Shown here one piece after another: positions 57,001-64,000 of a stretch of DNA of 64,000 bases. The stretch is from contig JALDNG010000092.1 of the NCBI GenBank assembly GCA_024349245.1, forward strand, positions 300,001-364,000, written 5' to 3'. The translations under genes were made by a program, and so were the position numbers. The notes below the pieces were generated by a model. That model was not told where the DNA came from. It saw only the letters and a list, made by a program, of their open reading frames with translations, and did not search any database. Position 1 is the stretch's first letter. The number at the start of each line of letters is the position of its first letter. The stretch comes from Neodontobutis hainanensis (lineage: Eukaryota; Chordata; Actinopteri; Gobiiformes; Odontobutidae).

Positions 57001-59928
57001 TTGCACTGTTTCATCAGAGGTTTGAACTTATGAGTCTTTAAAGAGGAATACGAATAGGCAACTGGCACTGCTCTAAACCAGGTCTAAACCAGGACTAAAC
57101 CAGGCCTAAACCAGGTCTAAAACAGTTCTAAACCAGTTCTAAACTAAGACTAAACCAGGTCTAAACTGGGACCATAACTATAAGATATATTGTGCAGCAC
57201 TACACATCTCTATTATGATCTAAATTCATAACCTCACACAGATGTATTAATCTAGAGCTTTGTGATCACTTGCTCAGTATTACAATGATTGTTGTCAAGA
57301 GCTCTCAGACTGGTTTTGAGAAACTATAGATTATTAGTGTTCTACTATATTGAATATTCTGGTTTGGATCTTATTTTTATAGATCAGTTTAGTGACACGC
57401 ATTTGACTATTTGGACTGAAAGTTGAAACCTTTTTTACTGTTGTTTTTTCCTCCTGGACTTGTCTGTGGAGGATTTTCAGTCAACCAGGTTGTCATATAA
57501 TAACTTGTAACTTGTGACATGATCAAAAAATGCTGCGCAGCATCACGCACTGCGTTTTCTTTCCTTTGACCAGGCACAGTGTGTACAAATCCCCACATTG
57601 AGGAGCCACACAACAAACACAAATGACAACATGGCCTCCATAGTTGTGCCTTTTATGGTAGCAAACTGTGGCTCTGACCTTTCCCCTTTTAACCCTATAA
57701 GCCCCCCAGTTGGGGTTCTTTTACATGTTTTCCTATGGACCCCAATTACTGCCTTTAGGGATTGAGAAACCCAGAGAATTTAGGCAAAGCAGCACATCTC
57801 TCAGCTACAAGCACAAATAAACCAGTTACATTTTTTTTCAAACACAGACCAAACAGCAGCAAACAAAAACAGGTGGTACCAAAATATGCCAAATTCTGGC
57901 CTATTCTTTATAATGGAGACTCCGCATGACCGTTTTGGGGGTTATTTTGCTGTTTTCCATCTTGATTTATTCTAAAACTGTACCATTGCACATTCACAAG
58001 TGTCCCCTTCATTTTGACAGAATTATTGAAATACTTGTAGTTGCAGAGATATAGTCAATTTACTGTTGACATGTCCTTTCGAGCAGACACACCAAAAAAC
58101 AGGCTTGGGCTTAAAGGCTTAAATACGTCTCCTTTTTAACTGGCTTTTAACATCCTATTAATAGTCCTGATGAAAGCTCTAAAGTAACGGGTGGAGCACA
58201 GTTTGAGGGCTGTGCTCACAGGAAGAGACGGAGAGGACAATAGCACAGGCCTGGTCCAAGTCTGAGAAGGAAATGACTCAACTTTTGTACGAATGCTTTA
58301 TGTGAATATGAACAGTGCTTACCTGCTGTCCGTTGTTGAGGGAATACTGAAAAAAAAACAAAAAAAACAAGACAAAATAAGAATTTGTGCGGTACTGTTT
58401 TAGGCTGTGTTCAGACTAAAACATTTTCAATTTAAATTCATAACTTCTAGGAATGTCAAAACCTAAATGTATTTTAGTTTGAAAGCTTTTAGGATTGTGT
58501 TTAGGACTTTTGGTGCTTTGTTCACTGTTTGAACTCAAATTTGATTCAAAGCCAAAGTAAACCAAACAGAGGCATTTCTAGAGATTGTGAGAGCCCAAAG
58601 CAGAAAGGGCTGCAAGTAAACAAGGGCTAATAAGGGCCCCCAAAAGACACAGAATTTATGGCACATTAGTCTGGTCTTACTGAGAAGTGACTTTGCGGCA
58701 GGGGTGCTGATGTGGTCCTCTGTGGGTCTGTGGGTCCTGTGGGTCCTATGGGTCCTCCGGCTACTGTGGGTCCTGTGGTTCCTGCGGGTCCTACGGGTCC
58801 TGCAGCTACTGTGGGTCCTGTGGTTCCTGCGGGTCCTACGGGTCCTGCGGCTACTGTGGGTTCTGTGGGTCCTACGGGTCTTGCGGCTACTGTTGGTTCT
58901 GTGGGTCCTACGGGTCTCGCGGCTACTGTTGGTTCTGTGGGTCCTGCGGCTACTGTGGCTTCTGTGGCTCCTGCGGGTCCTACGGGTCCTGCGGGTCCTG
59001 GGGCACCCTCTGGGACCCCAGCTGAAGTGGTCTGTCCCTCAGTTGTCACGATGGGAGGTTTTGTAATGGTGTTGTCTTGAGTCACTGGATTAGTTGATAC
59101 TGAGTTTGTTGTAATTATAGGGACCACTGAGGTTTCCACTGCTGAAGACACATCGGAAATGAGGATCACTGAAGCAACACTGTGTAACTTTTTGAAATAA
59201 ACAACATAATAATGACGCCTCAGGGTAATTTGGGAGACTGTCTGAGGCTCTCTGGACCTCTCCAAACTATTGGGGTGTCTGCAGGGCTCTATGAATGTCT
59301 AAGAGTTGGCTACAGACCGTTGTAACGGCCCCTGTGTAAAATATCTGTCTGATATACAGTTCTGACAGCCACAGATTGCTTTGTAATTTTAGTATTAGAA
59401 GAAATATTTGTCTAAGTGAAAGAAGGGGGTGTGGCTTAACAATAGGTCTCTAGCTCTCCTTACCTGTTTTCATGTCTTGTGTCGGTAGGGCAGAATTTAC
59501 CAGCGGTGTGTTGTTTTCATTGTTTTTCAGTTCTGGGATGGGGGTCTGCTTCTCCGAGGGGGCTGCTGGGTCTGTTGGGCGCTGTTGGGTCTGTGGTAAG
59601 GTGGGTGATTCCAGTGGGGTTGTAGTACTATCTCTAGAGTCGCTTTTGGAAACAGAAACAGTTGAGATGACTGTAGCTTTCAAGGTAACTGCAGTGATGG
59701 GATTTACGCTGGGGAGCTTGGTGGACTCTGCAGAGGGCTGTGATGTCTGTGATGTCTGATTCTCAGGTAGATCTTGTTTACTTTCAGTTGTGGGAGCAAC
59801 AGTCATGCTCTCTTCTGTTTTAGCAGGGGTTACAGCCTCTGTTGTGTTCACTATATCTGTGGTGTTTTTTTCATCTGTGACTTTAGGAGTCTCCGGATCA
59901 TCTGGACGCACTTGTTGGCCTACACAAC
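52844..59928 (-). CDS. podxl: Podocalyxin, seven coding exons, 5' partial (signal-peptide exon outside window)
   Basis: Podocalyxin is a CD34-family type I sialomucin whose negative charge keeps podocyte foot processes and vessel lumens open. It binds NHERF proteins and ezrin through its tail. Exons in transcript order: 59928-59464, 59141-58681, 58346-58323, 53847-53715, 53630-53587, 53500-53381, 53038-52844. They give 479 codons plus stop after a split first codon; human isoforms are about 526-558 aa. Order: Ser/Thr/Pro-rich mucin part with N-glycosylation sequons, a Gly-Pro repeat region, a membrane-proximal domain with cysteines, one transmembrane helix (about LIAILASCGALLIMIVILAV), and a tail with LTEELHTLENGYHDNPTLEV and terminal DTHL. 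The tail is diagnostic. Every junction is in phase. Its position tail to tail with mkln1 matches the mammalian arrangement. Confidence 0.95.
53085..53135 (-). repeat. SINE head fragment in podxl intron
   Basis: The complement reads GGCGGTCATCCTTCAACGG, then GGTGGTTCGATTCCCGCTAC, the B-box half of a tRNA-derived SINE. It lies 47 bp inside the last podxl intron. Confidence 0.65.
53381..53500 (-). CDS. podxl: podxl transmembrane exon
   Basis: Exactly 40 codons between acceptor CTCAAAG and donor GTACAG. A short ectodomain stub (KPTDNK) leads into a hydrophobic span of about 22 residues, then the basic juxtamembrane SHHRKPYNENQ, the position at which ERM proteins bind in known podocalyxins. The acceptor lacks the usual pyrimidine before AG but is required by the frame. 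Confidence 0.9.
53587..53630 (-). CDS. podxl: podxl 44-nt exon (membrane-proximal stalk)
   Basis: Acceptor GTTACAG and donor GTAAGG. It completes a split Val codon and encodes KASLVSQHFEEITK, in phase with its neighbours. Confidence 0.88.
53715..53847 (-). CDS. podxl: podxl membrane-proximal domain exon
   Basis: Acceptor TATTTTCAG and donor GTACGC. It encodes NEKDRNLVILCKQLMGNLQD, then GNCTLSYWSNN and GKLQLGEVEINGK. Two cysteines (LCK, NCT) and an N-glycosylation sequon NCT fit the conserved small domain next to the membrane in podocalyxin and CD34. Confidence 0.9.
53939..54057. repeat. (TG)n followed by (TA)n microsatellite
   Basis: (TG)20 at 53939-53978, then TATTGCTAAA, then about 34 TA units to 54057. 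Long TA runs can extrude cruciforms, and this locus is likely length-variable. Confidence 0.95.
54058..54420. repeat. DNA-transposon-like fragment next to the TA run
   Basis: GCTGGGCAATGATTAAAGCG and TTTAGTCGCGATTAATCACA resemble a dispersed fish element with GCGATTAATC repeats, followed by AT-rich sequence. Class is not determined. Confidence 0.45.
55025..56240. repeat. 29-bp minisatellite, about 41 units
   Basis: The unit is ACACTATCACACATTCATAC plus ACCAGAGCA. Most units are near identical. Variants have GAGTA for GAGCA, TTAGTACACC for TTCATACACC, or a 6-bp deletion giving 23-bp units near 55805, 55950 and 56035. The plus strand is open in long frames because the unit lacks stops; the 204-codon frame at 54918 is an artefact. 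It lies in a podxl intron and abuts a SINE head at its right end. Confidence 0.97.
56241..56354 (-). mobile_element. tRNA-derived SINE, head only, reverse orientation
   Basis: The complement reads CTCAGTGGTAGAGTGGTTGT (A box) and GGCGGTTCGATTCCTGCTCT (B box), then CCATTGCCTCCAGTGACACA and GTGTATGAATG. That last part runs directly into the minisatellite, whose complement is built from the same GTGTATGAATG sequence. Confidence 0.85.
56566..56926. other. GC-richer block with overlapping open frames, unexplained
   Basis: Both strands are open for over 300 nt (117 codons minus, 101 codons plus). On the minus strand the frame starts just after an acceptor-like TTATTCTTAG and reads EAVKVQVLPKVLKKTRVDPS. 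On the plus strand an AATAAA lies about 55 nt past the frame end (56982-56987). I recognise neither protein, and podxl does not need an exon here. Confidence 0.3.
57075..57175. repeat. Degenerate 11-bp repeat array (TAAACCAGGTC-like)
   Basis: About nine units of TAAACCAGGTC/TAAACCAGGAC. Related short arrays lie at 7600-7680 and, more loosely, 28695-28790. Confidence 0.85.
57690..58125 (+). repeat. Dispersed repeat, copy 2 of the 18540-19125 family
   Basis: Same orientation as copy 1 with clear base-level agreement (AACTGTACCATTGCACA, GTCAATTTACTGTTGACATG). It lacks the central roughly 180 bp of copy 1. Confidence 0.85.
58323..58346 (-). CDS. podxl: podxl 24-nt microexon
   Basis: Between acceptor TTTTTTCAG and donor GTAAGC lie eight codons, YSLNNGQQ, in phase 0 at both ends. 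They match the spot where the mucin region passes into the cysteine-containing membrane-proximal domain. The next exon is 4.5 kb away. A microexon is supported by strong splice signals and phase, not by transcript data. Confidence 0.75.
58681..59141 (-). CDS. podxl: podxl third coding exon (mucin and Gly-Pro repeat region)
   Basis: Donor GTAAGA follows the codons for HFS. Two in-phase acceptors are possible. TGTCTTCAG gives a 5' end at 59141 and is preferred for its better pyrimidine tract. TTGCTTCAG gives 59168 and adds nine hydrophobic-leaning residues. The exon begins AVETSVVPIITTNSVSTNP, then a long Gly/Pro/Thr/Val/Ala repeat with three-residue period, for example GPVGPAGTTGPTVAA. Both flanking junctions fit the reading frame. 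Confidence 0.82.
58715..59012 (-). repeat. podxl: 9-bp-period coding repeat in the podxl mucin exon
   Basis: The coding strand repeats GGACCC/GTAGGACCC/ACAGTAGCC-like nonamers, giving triplets such as GPV-GPA-GTT-GPT and VAA-RPV-GPT-EPT. All length changes are multiples of 9 bp, keeping the frame. The complementary strand is also open (Leu/Trp/Val-rich), which is a shadow. Confidence 0.9.
59464..59928 (-). CDS. podxl: podxl second coding exon (mucin domain, N-terminal part)
   Basis: Acceptor TTTCCACAG and donor GTAAGG. It starts one base into a codon and leaves one base over. Encodes 154 full codons beginning CVGQQVRPDDPETPK, rich in Ser, Thr, Pro, Glu and Lys, with sequons NTT (twice) and NQT. 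This is the O-glycosylated mucin ectodomain, which diverges quickly in this family. Exon numbering assumes one upstream signal-peptide exon. Confidence 0.87.
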
Positions 59929-60832
59929 CTGTGGAAATATATCACACTTATTAGTAACCTTATCATCTCCTCGGGGTTCCTACTAATTTAGAAATGACTT
60001 TTTCAGGTTATTTTCTTGACAATCATGGCTTTATGGGTAGATGTGTCCTAGAATTACTCCTCTCTGGTTTGGTTTAGATTCCAACCCACAACAGAGGGTC
60101 CAACAAGCACAAAACCCAAACTACAGCAGCTTCAGAAGCTCAGGTTGTTTATTAGCTTGCTTAACAATGTGATGTTCATTCATTTGATCATATGCTCCTT
60201 AGATGTATATGTTGTATGTTAATGGATCTGTAATTATCTTTACTGAACACAAATAAACCTTATAAAAGTCAACCTGAAACACGACTAAGCTATAGCAAAA
60301 CAGTTTTTCTTTATTGCTGCCTGGTTGTAAATTCAATCCTTGGTGGTGTTAATGTTCTTTTCTTTTACGTGGTAAATAGTTTTATTTACTGGTGGGCTAC
60401 ATGCTCTACAAATGTGAGAACAGTGCTTCTGTTCTGGTTGTGACTGTGACAGTTGGCAGTAGTATGTGATAGGCTCTCCTCTGCCCAGACTTCAGAGCTG
60501 AAATCTGGCTTGCCTCACAAAGTGAGTCTGCTGACCTCAGAGCGCAGACCATAGATTTTAAACGGTTTCACGTTAGCTGCTTCAGACAAAAAGTTAGTGC
60601 TTCAAATTGTTCATCCATGTGCCTAAATGAGTAAAAGAATGAAACGTAGTAAACGCCAGTGAAAAGAGTGTGTTGTGGATGCATACTTGTTTTCTGACCA
60701 TAGCCCGTGTCTTCTCTGGGAGAGGCACGTGCGTTGTGTTAAGTTTGATGATTAAACTGTATAAATGTTTTGTGAAAGATTTTGTGCAGGATGAGATAAA
60801 TCTGAACTGTTTCTCAGTACTTATTGATTATT

Positions 60833-61190
60833 AACTAAGCCTCTCTCATGGAACCTGTAAAACAGAAAAATATGGCAAAATACAACAAGGGCAGGCTCCA
60901 AAAGCAGAAATATAAGGAGAAACCCAATGGCGACTTTACAAGTGTAAACATCATGTTTAAAGCCTGGTACAAAAGATGGCTCTAGTCTCTAAATCTAAGT
61001 TTTTACTAAATGACAACTCTGGGGTAGTTAATTTTTGATTAATATGTCCATTTATGCTATCTGAAAACTATTGTTTTACTATGGAGTAAAAGTGAAAAGC
61101 CCGGATTGCTCTTTCATAACGACAATATCGATGAATAGGGGACCAATGGGCAGATTACATCCATGTTTATTTACAATCTATGTTATTCAC
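60833..61190 (-). repeat. Dispersed repeat, copy 2 (reverse) of the 41330-41705 family
   Basis: AGCCTCTCTCATGGAAC, AGGGCAGGCTCCAAAAGCAG, ATATAAGGAGAAACCCAATG and GCTATCTGAAAACTATTGTT are complements of the intron 13 copy. Confidence 0.85.
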
Positions 61191-61413
61191 TAATAGTAGC
61201 AATAGTAGCAGTTTTTTTTCAGCACCTACTTAAAATATGTGATATACTGTGCCAAAAGGTGTCGCTTTTGCTAATGTTATTATAATAACATTAGCCCCCA
61301 ACAAGAGCTAACTTTGTAATATTCAGGCTTTGTCAGTCACAGTCCATGAACTCAACATGACAGCAGAAATTCTGAAAACACCTTTCAAATCTGTGGGCGA
61401 CGTCATGCTTTTT

Positions 61414-61718
61414 CTTCATTCATTCATTCATTCATTTTCTGCCGCTTAGTCCCATTAGGGGTCACGTGTGACTGAAGCCTATCCCAGCAGCTTTGGGCCT
61501 GAGGCGATGTAGACCCTGGACAATGGCCAGTTAGTCACAGGGCTGACATTTAGAGGCGGCCAACCATTGACTCTCACATTCATTCACTAAGGACACTTCA
61601 AATTTGCCAATGAACCTATACATGGCTGTGGTTGGACGGTGGGAGGAAGCCGGAGAACCTGGAGAAAACTCACAGTAACACGTGGAGGACATGCAGACTC
61701 CTCACAGAAAGACTAAAG
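61414..61718 (+). repeat. Dispersed fish repeat, copy D
   Basis: It starts with (ATTC)n, then CTGCCGCTTAGTCCCATTAG, CCTATCCCAGCAGCTTTGGG, GGTTGGACGGTGGGAGGAAG and ACGTGGAGGACATGCAGACT. This is the fullest copy of the family seen at 5836, 19736 and 25418. Confidence 0.85.
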
Positions 61719-62370
61719 GATGTTTGAGTCGAGACTTTTTCTCTCAGTGAAAAGTAAAAAACCCACAGAGATTTGGGCCGATTCAAAAGCCAAATTTAGC
61801 CAAACCTTAGTCGGCTCCTTGTCTTTTTCTGCGCCCATGTTGAGCCCAACAGGATGCTGCTCACAATAAACGTGGAAGCACCGCGCCCTGCTCCAGACCC
61901 TCCTCAGTGCCCTTTGCTTTGACTCTGGGGCCAAACACAATGGGGTCACCTCCCCCACAGCCCCCTGCCCTGAACGCACCACTCACAGCTGCTGTCTCAG
62001 AAAAAAGACACGAAAACCCACACGTAGCACTGAGCTCCTGTGCACTGATGTCATAAAGTATAATGTATGTTTCTCCAGTCGCACTGACCAACTGCTGCTT
62101 GTTGCACCAAGGTCTAAGACCAGCTCCAAACTGTGAAATAGCCCGCCTCTTCAGGCCTCACTGACCCCTAATACATCTGTTTTTACATCTCGACTAAAAC
62201 ATATTTTTACTCTTTCACCTTTGAACCAGCATGACGATTTTACAAAATTTTCTGTTTTTTATTTATTTTATTTTTCTGTTTTAATTTATTTACTGTTTTT
62301 ATTTTTTCTGTGTATGGTATATTACTGTCTTATCCATTGGCATGGCAAGGATCTTTTATAGAACTTTTCC

Positions 62371-62482
62371 ACCAAGTAGTAGTGCCCAAGGACACAACGG
62401 CAGTATGAACTGTGGGGAGAGCGGGATTGGTACACCTTCCGGTTATAGGACGACCACTCTACCACTGAGCCACGGCACCCCC
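62371..62482 (-). mobile_element. tRNA-derived SINE, head and start of V domain, reverse
   Basis: The complement reads GGTGCCGTGGCTCAGTGGTA, GAGTGGTCGTCCTATAACCG, GAAGGTGTACCAATCCCGCT and TGTGTCCTTGGGCACTA. The B box has decayed (GTGTACCAATCCC for GGTTCGATTCC). It is the same subfamily as the head at 56241-56354. Confidence 0.85.
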
Positions 62483-63874
62483 CCATCCTATCCATTCTAT
62501 TTTAAGAACAGCACTTTGGTTAAACCTAGTTGTTTTTCAGCATACTTTATAGCTTGTTTTGCAGTTTCCCACCTATTCTCTTGTCTGGCTTTAGTTTCTT
62601 ATACTGTATGAATATTATAGTTTGTCTAAAAGGCTTAAAATTGACATAATTGTTTTTCCTAGCTAACTTTGTGGAAAAAAGCATAAAGTAGGCTTTAGTG
62701 GAAGTTAAAACCCTCTGTTTAATACTCCAGTCATTCGTCTTGCTCTGGATAAGGGTTAGATAGTATAACTGTATACATAGGCTACATTTAAATGAGAGTC
62801 TCATACGCATTATTTGGAAATCTAGTTACTGCAGAGCTCTCTTTTTATGACAAACAAGACAAACAAAAACATGTTTGTTGGAGTTGATTTATAGTTTGCT
62901 GTTAAAATAATGAAGAATATAACCTAGAATTATGTTTTTTAGCACACAGACCCACTACTTAATTTTCTTTTTAGCCGTTCCAGTCTCAACCTCACCAGGA
63001 GCATAGGGATATACATTGTTTTTATTTGTATTTATTTTATTTTAATTAAAAAAAAATTATAAAACCAAACAAATGTTCCACTAAAAAATACTAATACATT
63101 ACACCAAACCGAAGTTCACTGAAGCTCCCAGTTCAGCGTCAGACCAAAGGATCTGACATTACTTCCATTTATAACTCATGCATTAAAGTTACATGGCTAT
63201 TTTTAAGCTACAGTATGGAGTGGACTCCTAAAAAGCCCATAACTCTGTTGTTTTCTTTGTAATCTTCCATTTAAAAGTGCCAACTCTAGTAGAGTAATGA
63301 GGTTGTTATTGCAGAGGTTTGTAAGTGGTAACCTTTCGAAGGAGGCATTGGTAAACATAGCAGAGAGGAGTGAGCGTTCACAGGGAGGACTTTTAATTTG
63401 ACGGAGCGCAGGTGGAGCTCAGTGTGAGCGTGTGTGAATGCAAACGCCCTGTGTGGTTTACGTGTGTGCGTATATGTGCAAGTGTGAGATGGTGTTTTTG
63501 GGAGGAGGCAGAGGAATGTGTGGGTGAAGTTAAAACAGGCTGAGTCCTGATAAGACTGGATCAGAGCAGTCACCTCCTGAGACGTGTCCGTAACAGGAAC
63601 GAACATAACAACAAACCTGGACAGACTCAGGAGGACAGTGGGCAGTCAGGGATGAAGACTATTTAATAAAATAAACCCTGTGATAAGTTGGTGCAAGAGT
63701 AGGTAGTTTTTCACAAATGTTTTAAGAGTCAACATTCTTACTCAGTTAACATCATGTTAGGGGAAGATCAAGACAAGACCAGAACCAGTGCAGGATTCAC
63801 TGCAGTAGAGTGGTCCAGGTCCAGGTTTCAAATCCAAACTCATGGAGGTTAGTGGTTGATAAAGAAGACATGGA

Positions 63875-64000
63875 TTTAAACAGGTTTAGTTGGATATGAA
63901 CAGGTTTTAGTTGGATTTGAAACAGGGTTTACTTGGATTTGAACAGGTTTTAGTTGGATTTGAACAGGTTTTAGTTGGACTTGAACAGGTTTTATTTGGA
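63875..64000. repeat. 21-bp minisatellite, about 6 units, cut by window end
   Basis: Units of GGATTTGAACAGGTTTTAGT plus one base, the same unit as at 13655-13840. It continues to the last base of the window. Confidence 0.9.

Larger units (their letters stand above)
53848..58322. other. podxl: podxl 4.5-kb intron between microexon and membrane-proximal exon
   Basis: It contains the TG/TA microsatellite, a DNA-transposon fragment (54058-54420), the 29-bp minisatellite, a SINE head, an unexplained GC-richer block (56566-56926), a TAAACCAGG-type short repeat array and the dispersed repeat at 57690-58125. Confidence 0.8.
59929..64000. other. podxl: Part of podxl upstream intron; signal-peptide exon not found
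   Basis: No exon with a start codon, hydrophobic signal sequence and a donor leaving one spare base was found on the minus strand here, so exon 1 probably lies beyond the window. The stretch carries the repeat at 60833-61190, copy D at 61414-61718, a SINE head at 62371-62482 and the 21-bp array at the edge. Minus frames at 61713-62091 and 63286-63606 are unrecognised. Confidence 0.65.

Noticed and set aside
58704..59080. Two long plus-strand frames (Leu/Trp/Val-rich and Gly/Pro-rich) antisense to podxl
   Set aside because: They are shadows of the 9-bp coding repeat in the podxl exon, whose period keeps other frames open too.
59929..64000. Search for the podxl signal-peptide exon
   Set aside because: No minus-strand start codon with a hydrophobic run and a suitable donor phase was found. 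The minus frames at 61713-62091 and 63286-63606 do not fit.

Overview
The window is nuclear DNA of a vertebrate, most likely a ray-finned (teleost) fish. It is AT-rich, its genes are split by GT-AG introns (some under 100 bp), and it carries fish-type mobile DNA: Tc1-like elements, a V-SINE with a tRNA-derived head, hAT remnants and many small inverted-repeat elements. The species cannot be named from the sequence alone. There are no bacterial-style genes, operons or CRISPR arrays. Most long open frames are chance or repeat-derived.

Two protein-coding genes are recognised. (1) mkln1 (muskelin) lies on the + strand. All 18 coding exons are present (21583-44651) and splice in phase to 729 codons plus a stop, with discoidin, LisH, CTLH, kelch-repeat and conserved C-terminal regions in order. 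A probable 3'UTR of about 4.5 kb ends near a poly(A) signal at 49113-49118. (2) podxl (podocalyxin) lies on the - strand. Seven coding exons (59928 down to 52844) encode the mucin-like ectodomain, a small cysteine-containing membrane-proximal domain, one transmembrane helix and the cytoplasmic tail ending in the PDZ ligand DTHL. The signal-peptide exon lies beyond the right edge. The genes are tail to tail, the same neighbours and orientation as human 7q32.3.

Layout: 1-10 kb, non-coding DNA with scattered repeats, including a clean 390-bp element flanked by TTAA. 10.1-10.5 kb, an unassigned CpG-rich block that looks like a promoter. 10.5-21.4 kb, repeat-rich DNA: a LINE 3' end, a 21-bp minisatellite, a decayed Tc1-like transposon containing a 345-bp nested element with a 9-bp target duplication, and further dispersed repeats. 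21.5-49.1 kb, mkln1, whose large introns hold transposon remnants (intron 2 has a 1.2-kb inverted-repeat element and a dead BED-finger hAT transposase). 49.3-49.5 kb, a V-SINE with intact target duplications between the two gene ends. 51.0-64 kb, podxl, with a TG/TA microsatellite and a roughly 1.2-kb minisatellite of a 29-bp unit in one intron, and a part of the upstream intron at the right edge.

Functionally the two genes are not a pathway. Muskelin is a substrate-linked subunit of the CTLH E3 ubiquitin ligase and acts in intracellular traffic and cytoskeletal organisation. Podocalyxin is a CD34-family anti-adhesive sialomucin of podocytes, vessels and blood progenitors. I found no clearly new biological system. 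The most notable features are a collagen-like three-residue (9-bp) repeat inside the podxl mucin exon, a minisatellite that appears to have grown from a SINE, cleanly dissectable nested insertions, related short-period arrays at several distant sites, and an orphan CpG-island promoter upstream of mkln1.
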